Positions 9,440-22,000 of a stretch of 64,000 nucleotides of DNA are shown here, in pieces. The notes under the pieces were generated by a model. The model worked only from the letters and a program-made list of their open reading frames with translations, was not told where the DNA came from and ran no database searches. Each line of letters starts with the position of its first letter. Positions within the stretch are counted from its first letter, which is position 1. Origin of the DNA: Narthecium ossifragum. Lineage: Eukaryota > Streptophyta > Magnoliopsida > Dioscoreales > Nartheciaceae. The stretch is taken from positions 23,616,829 to 23,680,828 of the forward strand of contig OY986965.1 in NCBI GenBank assembly GCA_963920575.1, given 5' to 3'. A program made the position numbers and the translations under genes.

Positions 9440-11375
9440 TGTCACGCCCCAACCCGCGAAGGCCCAACCGGGCCGGGCGACGCGAACTGGGACCTAACTA
9501 AATGCGGAAATTTTTTTACGAGGGTTCCCTCTAGCAACTGGTTTCCCTAAACAGTTCATAAGCACGCTTATTAAAACGATAATTCCAAACCTCAACACTA
9601 TAATAAGATAAATTCAAAACCTCAAAACGGTTAACATTTATTCAACATACTCCAGTACGAGGCTAACTAAACAAAAGGGTACAGATGACGATCACCGCTC
9701 CTCAAACACCGCCAGACGCCGCTACGCCACCAAACACCTGTCCGGTAGGGGCCACCGAAGAAGAGCTAACGCCAGCACCTGCAAAACGTAGCCCGGGTAG
9801 GAATGAACAATTAAGCTCAGTAGGATTCTACACTATGACACACAGAATGGAGGGAATACAACAGTATCGCCCTCAAGCAAGCCTGGGTGAACACAGGGGC
9901 CCCATAACCTCACCGCGTGTCCCTGAACGCAGAAAACCAACATTGCAGACTCACAAGCAGGAAACCGGCACTGCTAGGCGGGAACCGACACCGCTGAGTA
10001 GGCACACCCTCTATTCAAGAGTCATAGAACACCAACTACACCTCAGAACTGGCTCGAGGCCGACACGACCTCTAAATCATCGATCAACATGTATTCAAGT
10101 CATCTAAGCCTATTATCGATATCGACTGAATACTACCATTCGATCCTGCACCACGCTACCGCCACGGTCCTAGAGCTAGATCCGAGCTACCCGAAAGCCT
10201 CGGATCGGCGATCAAACCATCGCTCACGTCTTATCCTTATGCATTTAATGCAAACAAAGTCATGTATAATCATACACAGATAACAGTTCAGGCATGCAAC
10301 AATATGCCAATTATTACACAGGGCCAGGCGCAGCACACAGCTCGCCAAGGGTGAACATGGCAAGGGTCTAGATAAAATGCATACTTTATTCTACACATCC
10401 CAAGGGGCGCGACCCCCTTGGTTCAACCACATGCCGAGCACAGGGCATACACATATATGATAATATTATTAAAAAGCGATAACGAACAGCTCAATTTATC
10501 CAATTAGAGCAAATGATCTACTAAATCCGGAAAATCATAATCATCAATCTAACCGTCCGATTGATGAAAAACTTGATATGCCCACTCAACGGCACACCCC
10601 GATTCATATACCAAAAAATCAGATCGATCAGATGAAAGCAAACTGATGAAAAAATATAATTTCTGTTAAATCTCAGATCTGATAAACCCAATAAAATCCT
10701 TTTGGAAAATAACTTAGATTTAAACCAAACTTTGCAAATCACACTTAAATATCACTAAGATCATACCCTCCAAAAATCAGATCCATTTAACCACTAAAAA
10801 CCACTTAATTACACTAATTAAAATGATTGCCTTGTTTCAACACAGACAGTCCATTTAATTCACCAGAAAATATACGTAAATCAAAATATCATGAAACTAG
10901 TTGGAAATGAACTTTAACTCACAGAGCTACAACTTTCATTCCGAACACCAACTCGTATCATGTGTAAATAACGTTAGAACACCACTGTTCTAATTAAACC
11001 AGAGAAATCCGAAAATAGCATATGGAAAACTTGCTTAAATCCATATTAAATCAAAACCAAATCCTACCAAACTTTAATAAGGTGATAAACAACCTATCAA
11101 GCATTATCTAGCATAGTTTAACTGAATAACAATCAATTAAACAACACACAAACACTTAATCTAAGGTTTAATGAAGAACCCTACCAAACTACGCTAATCC
11201 ACGTTTGATTCTCAATCAAACCGTCCAAGGTGGGTTTAGATCTCTTCCTCTAGCTCCTGGCAAGCCTCCCAAGCCGCTGGATCAAGCTTCAAACGGAAAA
11301 TTCTAAGGTAGGAGGAGAGGAGAAGAAAAACCGAAACAACAGAAGAGTTATCGGGCTACTTATAGGCTCGAGTTC
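9440..11375 (-). mobile_element. Chromovirus-like LTR S (minus strand, U3 truncated)
   Basis: The element-sense end is at 9440 (plus strand TGTCACGCCCCAACCCGCG). The sequence is colinear with LTR Y and with the reverse complement of the Z LTR through the blocks CACCAAACACCTGTCCGGTA and GGGGCCCCATAACC. A TATA-like CTCGAGCCTATAAGTAGCC lies on the minus strand near 11350. The expected U3 and the far terminus (TCCTCACA on the plus strand) are missing, and no primer site flanks 9440, so this is a truncated solo LTR. The right boundary is approximate. Confidence 0.7.
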
Positions 11376-11427
11376 GATCGATCGGTTCTGGATCGCAACG
11401 GATGAGGAGCTCCAAGATCGACGACGG

Positions 11428-11660
11428 GGGCGAGGAGCTCCGGGATGTCGAGGATCGCGACGAGGGCGCCGGGGAAGGGGACGGCGAGATTGAGGGCGAG
11501 GAGCTCCGGGATGTCGAGGATCACGACGAGGGCGCCGGGGAAGGGGACGGCGAGATCGGGGGCGAGGAGCTCCGGGATGTCGAAGATCGCGACGGGGGCG
11601 CTGGGGAAGGGGACGGTGAGATTGGGGACGAGGAGCTCCGGGATCGATGACGGATGGAAG
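11428..11660. repeat. 66-bp tandem repeat, 3.5 copies
   Basis: The block CGAGGAGCTCCGGGATGTCG starts at 11431, 11497, 11563 and 11629, giving a period of exactly 66 bp (22 codons), so several frames stay open by construction. Copies differ at only a few positions. No protein homology is apparent in any frame. Confidence 0.95.
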
Positions 11661-11989
11661 CTCGGGATCGGTGACAGCGAGGAAGGAGGAAATCGACGAC
11701 GACGAGGAGGGAGGTGATCAGGGTGGCGATGGAGGTGGCGGCGGGGAAGGAGGAGATCGGGGAACACCATGGGAAGAGGTGAGATCAGAGAGAAAGAGCA
11801 GGGGAAGATAGGAAAAGGTAGAAAAACATGGGAAAATAATAGAAAATGGGGGAAATGTTGGAAAATAGGAAAATATGCTGAAAAATAGGTGAAAAATACC
11901 AAAATTATGGTAGAAAGTAACTACCAAAATTGTGAAAAGTAACTACCAAAATGACGGTGAAAAGTAAGTAAAAGAACTGTGAAAGTAAC
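11661..11989. other. Purine-rich sequence, no gene seen
   Basis: GAGG- and GAAAAT-rich, with a short repeat of AGTAACTACCAAAAT near 11918-11950. It ends at the start of the Q LTR. Confidence 0.4.
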
Positions 11990-12154
11990 TGATAAGACGT
12001 GAAAAGTGCATAAATCACCCTTTCAACTTAGCCTTGTTAGTCTCCGAGCAAGGCCTTATTGACGATTATTACCCTATGACAGGTACAAGAGCCCTCAATG
12101 AGGATTGGATCAAGTTCCGAGCTTAAACGAAGTCATTCGGGCCAGTTTTTATGA

Positions 12155-12535
12155 AGAAGATCGATCCTTTATTAAAGCAGGATCGATCCTTTGAAGTACA
12201 TTAAGAGAAATCCAGTCGGGACAACAAGGATCGATCCTCCATAAAGAGAATATCGATCCTTTATGCGCATTTTTCAGTGACAGAGTGCAAGTTCTGAAGG
12301 ATCGATCTACACTATGGGAATGATCGATCTTTCATGTGCATTTTTCAGTGACAGAACGCAACATTCTCTAGGATCGATCTCCATCCACTATAGGATCGAT
12401 CTTCATCGGGGCGCAGCCAGAACTCAAGAACAAAGATCGATCCTTTCCTATAGGAGGATTGATCCTCCACGGGACCAGCGATCACACGGAAGAGGAAGAT
12501 CGATCCTCTACCTTACAAGGATCGATCCTTTTTGT
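12155..12535. repeat. GGATCGATCC / AGATCGATCT cluster in the Q LTR
   Basis: About twelve copies of a 10-bp palindrome (GGATCGATCC or close variants, typically followed by TTT) are spaced 15-60 bp apart, ending about 60 bp upstream of the TATA box. Confidence 0.9.
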
Positions 12536-12592
12536 GCCAGCCGAGCAAAATCAATGGTCCAGATCTAATCCGAGTGGGGGAGGCTTGTTTAC

Positions 12593-12600
12593 TATAAATA
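12593..12600 (+). promoter_or_regulatory. TATA box of the Q LTR
   Basis: TATAAATA inside GTTTACTATAAATAGACCCC, in mid-LTR and downstream of the palindrome cluster. Confidence 0.7.
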
Positions 12601-13642
12601 GACCCCTTATGGGGGATTTTAGGGATCTTCTCTTAGACCTTTCTAGGGCCTTTCTAGTTTTCTTACCCAATTGAGAGGAGGACTTCTTGGAGGAAATTCA
12701 TGGGAGGAGAGCTTCATCAACCTCCATCCATGGATTTATCCAAGATGAGTAGCTAACTCTCTTTCTCTTGGGGTTTCCCTGTAGTTGTAGGATTCTTTTG
12801 TAGTTTTCCTAGGGATTTTTGATGTGTAATCTTTGGGGATGATTTATTGTATGGATTTGAGCACGATTTCTTTATCTTTGTACATGGATCTTATATGTTG
12901 AATGGATGAATGCCCTTCTTTGGTATGAGCTAGAACTTGTGCATGATGGGTGTTTGTTGTTATGCCCCAATGAGTTGGATGTGCTAGAAACACATCCAAT
13001 TCCATTGGGAGGATGAATAGCCCTAGATTAGAGATTAGGGATGCTAGAACCATCCCTATCTCTCTAATTAGAGGATCCATTCTATCTTTCTCTTACATTG
13101 GATTCGAGGTGCTAGAACCATCTCAATCCAATGCCCGATTCCATACAATACCTTTACCTTGCGACGAATCGATCTTAATCGAAGGTTCGTTAGCGACGAT
13201 AGAAGCTAATCACTCATTCGTCGACTTTGTGAATGTTATTCTTTCCGGCGGATGATTTTAAGCCAACTTCCGTTGAGCGATAAGTGAGGCTAATCACCCG
13301 CTTGTTAACTTCTAGCTTTCGATCGTCCCCATTGGATTACACACCTCAATTCCTTAGGAGACTACACTAGAACCTACAATGAAATGGAAATTCCAAGGCT
13401 TCTCCATATTTGTTTTATCTCTCTATACTTAGTTAATTAATTTAATCGTCATAAATCCAAAACCCAAATTATTTTAGCTATTGTTGGGAGTTATCTATCG
13501 AGTACGTTAGTCAATTCTCATTTCCCTGTGGATTGACCCAGACTCCCGCTAACTACGTAGTAGTTAGTTAGGATTTGGTATAAATTGTAATCTCTACGTC
13601 CTAGTCACTTTTACGACGAGTGGTTTGGGCGCGTCAAGATTT

Positions 13643-13660
13643 TGGCGCCGTTGCCGGGGA
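13643..13660 (+). other. Primer-binding site of element Q (tRNA-Asp)
   Basis: TGGCGCCGTTGCCGGGGA, complementary to the tRNA-Asp 3' end and typical of Athila-like elements. Confidence 0.9.
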
Positions 13661-13897
13661 TCTGATGATTTGAATTTCTTACTGGATAAATTTCTTCCTT
13701 CAATTAGGTTGCTTTACTTTCTTTTATTACAAAATATCAAAAATAGAACGTTGCTTATATTGTATATCTTTTTGTGTAGGTAGGTGAAGCTTTCGAGCGG
13801 CGAAGCGACTCATCTAAGGGCGAAGATACAAGGTTCTTGGACCAGCCCACTGTAATGTATCTCTTACCTTGTATGGTCCAAATTCTCATATGTGTGA

Positions 13898-14977
13898 ATG
13901 AGTGTGCATGAGGATTCAGATCTAGATATCACATTGCAAGCATTCTTAGATTCTAGGACATCTTCAAGCGTACCCTTGCATAAGGACCTCCCGCTTCCTC
14001 AAGTCATGGATGAGCCCAACCTGGACCCCAATCCTAATGTCAATCCCATCCCGGACTGTAGGAGTATGAGGGATTATTATGTCCCTACTACATTTGCACC
14101 TACATCGGGCATACAACAACCCGTTGTTCAAGCCGCAACTACGAGTTTAAGCCTCAATTCCTTCCAAACTTTCACGGCTTGAGTAATGAGGACCCTTACT
14201 ATCACCTAGAGGATTTTCTTGAAAAGAGTTCCACGGTCAAAATTCCAAACTTTACCGAGGATGCAATGAGATTGAAATTGTTTCCATTTACCTTGAAGGG
14301 CAAAGCCAAGCATTGGTTAGGATCCCTTGAGCCACAAACAATCACCACATGGGACCAATTACAAAGTGCTTTTCTAGAAAAATTCTTCCCTATCGCAAAG
14401 ACTATTGAAATGAGGACCCAAATAGCGATCTTTCGTCAAGAAGATGACGAACCTTTTCATGATGCTTGGGATAGGTTTAAAGAGCTTCTTAGGAAATGCC
14501 CACACCATCAAATTCCAAAGTGGTCTCTTGTTGATTATTTTTACAATGGTCTTAGAATACGTCATCAACAAGACGTAGACACCGCTTGTGGTGGGGTGTT
14601 CATGACAAATCCATATGAGGACTCATGGGTTCTATTTGGAAAGCTTGCCATTAATTCCCAAAACCATGCCTACACTTCAAGAAATGTTAGGGATACTTCA
14701 AGTTTTAAGGGACAATCCAACCCGAGAGGAGTTTTAGAGTTATCCGAAGCCACCCGTGTTTCACAACAAATTGATACTCTAAGTAGGAAATTTGATCAAG
14801 TTCTTGCTCATTCTTTGAATCAAATTCCTACTCCTCCTTCTTCATCGAGCTACCCACTCAATTCTCCATCATTGGGAGAACTTTGTTTCCTATGTTCGAC
14901 TACCGGCCATGTAGTTACCGATTGCCATTTGGCCGGTGAGTACCCGGAGCTCGTGCAAGATCATATCAATGCGGTCT
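13898..14977 (+). pseudogene. Athila-type gag, 5' half (element Q)
   Basis: Capsid precursor of a Ty3/gypsy Athila-type element. From 14179 the frame carries the gag core (DAMRLKLFPFTLKGKAKHWL and WDQLQSAFLEKFFP) and a CX2CX4HX4C zinc knuckle (CFLCSTTGHVVTDC, about 14884-14925). The preceding reading frame from 13898 is joined only through a one-base loss near 14137, where the usual NYEF-like motif is split between frames. Gag is cut at 14977 by insertion of R; the same frame resumes at 24305. Apart from the frameshift this half is open. Confidence 0.85.
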
Positions 14978-16407
14978 TGATCGCTCACAAATGCGTCGTT
15001 AAATCAGATGCAAAACGCGATTTAGAATTTATAATCATTCAATCAATACTACTCTACAAACGTAGAACAGTGGTGAGATCCGGAGTCGAACCACAGGGAA
15101 AGATTGTTTAACAAAAGAAAAAATCAAATTAAATCTCTAAACTCAAGTCCTAAGGCGAAGAAAAGGAGTTTCAATGGTTTTGTTATCTAAGGAATTAAAC
15201 TACTGAAAAAGCAATGAAAAGGTTGAAGTAGATCAATGAGAGAAACAACCTAGGGATCCCTCAATCCACTCTAGCTTCACTTCCTGTATCCTCTAGCTAT
15301 CATCTTGCTTCTTCTCTAGACATTATGGAATCATGGCTTCTTAAGCTCACATGAAACCTTAAAAGAAAGTTGGTGACTACCTAAGGCATAACCTATCTTC
15401 GTGTAGCATAGATTGTTTTCGGACTTAACCTGAGTACAATCTATCTTTACTTAGCATAGATTATCTCAAAAGCATGTCAAAAACCACATGAAAACCATCT
15501 TATGGAACTCTACCATCAAGCACAGCAATCAAGTAGGACACAAAATACGTCAAGGGAAATACTTCCATCAACTCTATTATCAATAAATTCAAATCCATAA
15601 GATCATGTCTATGAGAAAGAAATACAAGAATCAACTAGAAAATACAGAAAGTTACACTAGAGTTTCATGAAATCCCTAGATATAGAAGATTAGCCACTCA
15701 TCTTTGGGATGAAGGCCATGTATTCGATGAAGAAAGCTTGAGATCTACACCACATCTTCGTCTTCTTCTCCAATCTGAATTCCTCTGTTTTTCTCTATGG
15801 AGGCCTCTGGTTTTCCAGCCACAAAGCCCTTTTTATATCTTAATTCCCGGATTAGGGTTTCAAGGTTAAGTTAGACCTCAAGTGCAACTCGGAATTCCTG
15901 GTCCAACCCTGACAGCTTCTTCTAATCGCGACTGGGCTCAACCGGTTCGGAATTTGAGAATGAGTCCAACACAAAAGATGTAGATTTGGAAGTCTTCTGT
16001 CTTTTCCCGAAGAGTTTGTAATAGTTGAACTTATCTAGAATATTTGGCGAATATTCTCCCGAACGTCGACGGACCAGTCTTCCAGCAGCTAAATATCTCC
16101 ATCTTCTTCAAAACTGCTATCAACTCATCAGGAATCTCTGAAAGTATCCAACATGAAAGTTGTACATATTGACGTCTTCTAGCTTTCATTCAAATTTCAG
16201 AATATTTGGAGATAATCATAATTTCTGGTGAATATTGTACTAACAGTCGACAGAGCAGTGTATTTCAGCATATTAATCGAATTTCTTGCATTTCTCCTCA
16301 AAGCATGATCAAACCTGAAATCAACTAACAAGCTATCAAATACAAACACTCTAGGCCTAATAAAGCTAAGTTAAGGGGTTTAATCATGAACATTTAGTGA
16401 CTCATCA
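14978..16407 (-). repeat. 3' LTR of element R
   Basis: 1430 bp, TG...CA ends. Adjacent to the tract GTAAGCTGGGGGGTG (minus strand), the likely polypurine tract. Confidence 0.9.
15830..15837 (-). promoter_or_regulatory. TATA box in the 3' LTR of R
   Basis: The minus strand reads AGATATAAAAAGGGC. The same box occurs in the other LTR at 23722-23729. Confidence 0.65.
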
Positions 16408-16915
16408 CACCCCCCAGCTTACACTTTGCTAGTCCTCGAGCAAAGAAAATATAAAAAGAAAGCAATAAATCTAACTAGCCACTTTCGTAGGTCTCACGAT
16501 TGCACTTAGCATATGCAACAAGCCTTTAAACCCCTGGGTTACCCCAGTGGAGGAGTTATAGTCTCCTGAGGGTTTCCAGTGATGACACCCACAAACATCT
16601 ATATATCCCCTTGAATATATCATTAGAAATCCATCATAATATTCATTAACTCTAATGCATGAAATAGAAAGCCTATCCATGAATTCATCCTTCAACTCAC
16701 AGTCACATAAAAATATGGTAAATTAAAACATGTCATAACATATTTCCAACACTTCAACATATTTAATCATGATTAAGACTAACTTTAACACTCCTGTTTG
16801 TGATTGGGGTTCCACATGCTTCAGAGCATCAATTATATCTAAACACTTCAACTATTCAAGATCACAATCCTATCCAAGCACATATCTTCCACTTATCACA
16901 TAGCAATATCTGTTT

Positions 16916-16947
<32 letters not shown>

Positions 16948-19073
16948 ATATATATGACATGTGCAATGTTATGATTTCTTAAGCTTTCTTCATGGTCCAT
17001 GTAACGAGGTTCAAGCCAGTGACTCCCAAACCAGACGGTTTTAGGGCACTAAGTGTAGAACACTCTTCAGACTCTAATGCTCAAACCATGAATGCTACAA
17101 ATCATAACTAGTCATTTTTTTTCAGGAAATTCAACCGTTTTACGCGAACACCACGCTGGCTAGGCACACTGCCCGGTTACTAAGTTGAAAATCCCTTTTT
17201 TTTCGCATACTCAGATAACTGCATGTGTTCATGTATTTTCTGTGTCATGATATAAAATTATAAATCTATCCCAGTATCATGCTTAGAATCTAATATCAAC
17301 CCCTTAACATGTGGAAGTGAACATGTGCATTAGGATATGTCAAGTTATCCTTAAATTATGGTAAAAGTGTTAAAGTATAGAAATAGTGTCATGCATAGTA
17401 AAATTTACCATCCCTTATATGACATACAAGTCTCAGAATAATTCATAAAATAAATTTCTAAAACATGCACCTTTGTGAAATCATATCATAATTTCATCCT
17501 TTTGACATATTTCAAGGGATGTATAATATTTGGTTACCAGAAAATAAAAATAGAAATATATGAGCATGAATTTTATGAATGCTACCCCCAACTTAAATGT
17601 AATTGTCCCCAATTACACTAAGTCACAAAAATAAATCAAGAAGTAAAGGGTAGAGATAACCATCATGAACGCCTTAGAAATAGATTTCTCGCTCTTCCAA
17701 TTTTAGTTTAGGCACCACCATCATAGAATAAATACTTCCTTCCCCACCATAACCTGTCCCACAATTATATACCTTTCCAAAAAGATCAAATATAATAAAT
17801 AAAAGTCCAAAAAGGTATTATAATCATAGAAAATTTCGACAGAGTCTCCTTTGTATTTTCATGATATATTAATCCGTACAAACATTCATCACAGAAAAAT
17901 ATAACATGTACAGATAAATAGTAACGGAGAGAATACATCAAAATTAATCTTCTAGACATCACAGATAAGGAAATAAAGAACCAAAATATCCAAGCAGAGC
18001 ATCAAATTATTCGTAATCCGCAGTATGGTCGTTCTCATCCATGGTCTGCAGCCTGCGGCGAGATCAAATTCGAAATTAGCGGAGATAGGGAAAAGTGAAC
18101 ACCCGTGAATGCTCTGGGATGTCTGGATGACTTGACTATAAAGATTATGGTCCTGATTGAAGTTCTGTACCGTCCGATCGAAAATATGAGCTTTGGAGCA
18201 CCTGGATCACGTCCAAGAAGAATCAGACGGCTGAGAGCTCGCCGGCGACGGATCGACGGTGAAAGCTCATCGCCGGAGGATAGGACCATGACAGGAAGAA
18301 TCGTTGATGTCTAAGGAGTCCTCCAGTGACCTCTGATCTAAGAATAGTGGCTTCTAAGTGGCTGATCGGAGGTGATCGGCGCGGAGGAGGATGATTGCCG
18401 GAATTGGAAGCCGATGGTCGGAGCTCCAATCAAGGACGGAAAGGGTTGAAGAAGCATCGCAGAAGGGTTAGGAAGCTTCCTATGGGGTTTGATTAAAGTA
18501 TGGGGCTTCCAGGCGACGGATTGAGGGTGGTCGGAAAGGTGGAAACCGACGGCGGTAGAAATCGATGATCCCGGCGACAAGGAGGTGCTTTGATTGTGGA
18601 GGAAGCTTCGTGGTGGCCTGAGGAAGGTTATGGAGGTAGTTTGGGGCGGTGAGCGGCCGTGAATGGCGGTGAAGACGACGGCGGGGGGGCTCACCGGCGT
18701 CGGAAAAGAAGGTGGCAAGGGACATGAAGGACGGGGATGAATAGGTGGAAGGTTGGCGGAGGTATCGGTGGTATTTTTAGGGACTGAGGGCGGCCGGAGA
18801 GTTAGCGACGGGCGGCGGTGGTCGTCGGCTCGGGGACGAGCCGACGAGCTGGGACGATGAGCCGCGGGTGTAGGAGAGAGCGGGAGGAGAGAGAAAACTC
18901 AAAGAAAATAAAGAAAATTCGGAAAAATAGGAAAAAGACGGGAAAAAAATGAAAAAAATCATGGAAAATCCTAAAAATTAAGGAAAATACGGGAAAAAAA
19001 TATAAAACTTGGGTTGCCTCCCAACAAGCGCGCAATTTTAAGTCTTTCGCTCGACTTCCCGAAAAAGGTGCCA
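16408..19073. other. Non-coding 3' half of element R
   Basis: Between the R stop codon and the 3' LTR. 16408-18030 is AT-rich and without a long ORF; it includes a pyrimidine run (16911-16947). 18030-18780 is GC-richer with CGGCGG-type words and short unrelated frames. 18870-19010 is an A-rich repeat of GAAAAA units. No pol domain is seen on either strand. Confidence 0.75.
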
Positions 19074-22000
19074 TTATAGCATGTATCCGTCTAAATGACG
19101 GAATCGATCACCCCACTTAAAATAATTTCCTCCATATAATGCTTGAAACCAAACCCAACCCCACAGTAAATCAAGTAGTTGATGATGTAGGCTAACAAAG
19201 GTTTTCCTCCCAACAATAGAACTAGAGACCCCACCCTCTATAAAAGGCAACCTATCGTCATGTTTCATCTTGCACCCCGGTCTACAGTATGTGTCCTCCA
19301 AAATAGTGAAACTATCAATCGGGTGAACCGGAAGTGAAAGGTCAAATATAGATAAAAGACGCGGTGAAAGCAGTGATGATGGTGCAGAGATAGAGAAAAG
19401 AGGAGGTGGCTCAACCTTAGGATATACTGCCGCATCTGTGCAAAGGTGAGTGTCGGCATAATAAGCACACAATTGGCCCGTATCTATCACAGGTGCGGGA
19501 GTAAAAGATAGCGGTGAAAGGGGTTCAACCATCCCAGAAATAGTGTTTGTCTCCACAGTATGCCGATCGAGTGATTGGTCGGGCAAGATGTGTGTTTTGA
19601 TATCATATTTCGATTGTGCAGTGTCCCGATTAACATCCTCATCAGAGTCAGAAGCATAGTCATTCAAAATATCAAGCAAAATTTCATTCTTTAATTCAAC
19701 ATCATCATCCTCAGAATCATACTCATCCCAGATTATAGGCAATTTATCATCATACAGTTTAAGATCATAATCATCATCATCAGAATCATATTCATCCCAA
19801 ATCGTAGACAATATATCATCATGCAGTTTAGCATCATTATCAGCATTGTCGGAATCATATTTATCCCAAATTGTAGGCAATTTATCATTCATTATAACAT
19901 GAGCCTTATCATCAAAGCAGTCTGTCAAACTATCAACATGAAAGCATTCATTCTCATGCTCAGGCAAACAGGCAATCTTAAAGATATTCAATTTAACATG
20001 CATATTACCAAAAGAAACATCCATCACACCAGTTCGACAATTTATGCAGGCATTAGCAGTGGCCAAAAACGGACGTCCTAGAATAATGGGTACAGTCTTT
20101 TTGCAGTGGACAACAGGTTCCATGTCTAAGACAACAAACTCAACCGGAAAGAAAAAATTATCCACTTTAACTAAAACATCTTCTACTATACCTCTGGGTG
20201 TCTTAATGGACCTGTCAGCTAATTGCAAAATCACTGATGTCTGTTTAAGTTCTTCCATCCCAAATTCCTTATAAAGGTAGTAGGGCAAAATGTTAACACT
20301 GGCTCCTAGGTCAAGAAGGGCACCATCAATCTGGTAGTCTCCTATGCAACAGGGTATGGTAGGGGTACCAGGGTCCTTTAATTTGGGTGGCGTGTCATGT
20401 CTCAAAATCGAACTAACTTGTTCAGGTAAAAGGATTTTCTTGTCTCTGTTGGGTTTTGTCTGGCGTTTATGAGTGCACAGATCCTTCAGAAATTTGGCAT
20501 ATGAAGGGATTTGACGAATGGCATGAAGCAATGGTATGTTGATGTTGACCTGTTTGAAGATTTCAAGGGCGTCCTCTACAGCTCTTCGGGCTTTGATAGT
20601 TGGATAGGGATCCTTAAGGGCCGCAGGAAAGGGTACCCTAGGTGTATACTTGAAAGGGTTAGATTCCCTAGAATCAGAGTGGTTGGAATCAGGTGGGTTG
20701 TCTGGGTCACCACCGTCCGTCCGATCGATCGGTTGGAATACCGATCGGTCGTCTGACGGCCGATCGATCGAAACTGTGTCCGATCGATCGGTACATGTTC
20801 GTTCCCCTACATGATTGTCAACGGTTTTTCCAATTCTAAGGGTCACTACGGCCTTGGCACTTTCAAAATTTTGGCTTTCTACGTGGTGTAGGCCTCTTGG
20901 ATTGGGTAAAGGTTGACTCGGTAGGTGCCCTTCCTCTCTTCTAGCCATGTTGTTAGATAGCTGCCCAACTTGTTTTTCTAAATTTGATACGGATTGAATC
21001 GTTGAAGATAAATTGTTTGTCAACAAGGAGACATCACTTTTGACAGTTGAAATTTCGACCTTCATGGATGACATGTCCCTATTGAAATCACCTCTCATCT
21101 CTAAAAGTGTAATCATGATTGAATTTAAAGTGGGCTCAGTTGATGATTCAGGAGGAGGAGGTTGAGAGGTATTCTGTGGATAATGTGAAGAGTACCCAGG
21201 GTTTGGATATGCAAAAGATTTAGGTGGGTACTTGAGAGTAGAAGTATTAGCTGGATTGTTTTGCCCTTGAAAGTTACTTGACGGTTGTGGCTTCCAACTA
21301 AAATTAGGATGATTTCTCCAACCTGGATTATAGGTATTCGAATAAGGGTTGTTCTGAGGTTTGGAAAAATCATAAGTTGCATTAACTTGTTCCTGAACAA
21401 AGTCAGGGAAATTGGGGGCCAGATGACAATCAGTGATATGATGACCAGAATTAAGGCAAAGGGCACAGATTTCAAGAGAAGTATTAGGCAATTGTTGAGC
21501 AAGAGATTGGCTTGTTTTCAACTGATTTAAGTCTTTAGTTAGGAGGGCTACTTGTGCGGAGAGACTTTGGACTTCAGAAATTTCATGAATTCCCCGAGAA
21601 TTACGAACAGTGGTAGACCGACTCCTAGAGACTGAGGCATTGTGTTGTGAATTTTCAGCAAGATTATCATACATTTCCCAAAGGGCAGTCCATGGCTTAC
21701 TAAGAACAACACCCCCGCAGCAAGCTTCGACCATTGTCCTATAACGATCATTAAGACCATTATAAAATGAATGGGCTAACTGCCACTCAGGTACCTCATG
21801 ATGGAGGCACTCTCTAAGAAGATCCTTAAACCTTTTCCAAGTTTCATGAAACATCTCATCTTCATTTTGCTTAAAAGAGATAATCATGGTTCGATAATTT
21901 TGAGTTTTAATGATCGGGAAATATTTCTTAAGGAAAGCATCCTGAAGTTGGTCCCATGTTGAAATCGAATTTGGCGCTAAAGTTTGGAGCCAATGTTTAG

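Larger units (their letters stand above)
11990..13636 (+). mobile_element. 5' LTR of Athila-type element Q
   Basis: Starts TGATAAGACGTGAAAAGTGC and ends GGCGCGTCA, followed four bases later by the tRNA-Asp primer site. Length 1647 bp. It contains a GGATCGATCC-type cluster in U3 (12155-12535) and a TATA box at 12593. No 3' LTR is present in the window because the element is truncated near 25647. Confidence 0.85.

Noticed and set aside
11445..11717. Repeat-protein gene on the 66-bp array
   Set aside because: No start context, promoter, splice or homology; frames are open in both orientations owing to the repeat period.
18035..19070. Short ORFs in the 3' non-coding part of R
   Set aside because: No homology to pol, envelope or other retroelement proteins, and overlapping frames on both strands.
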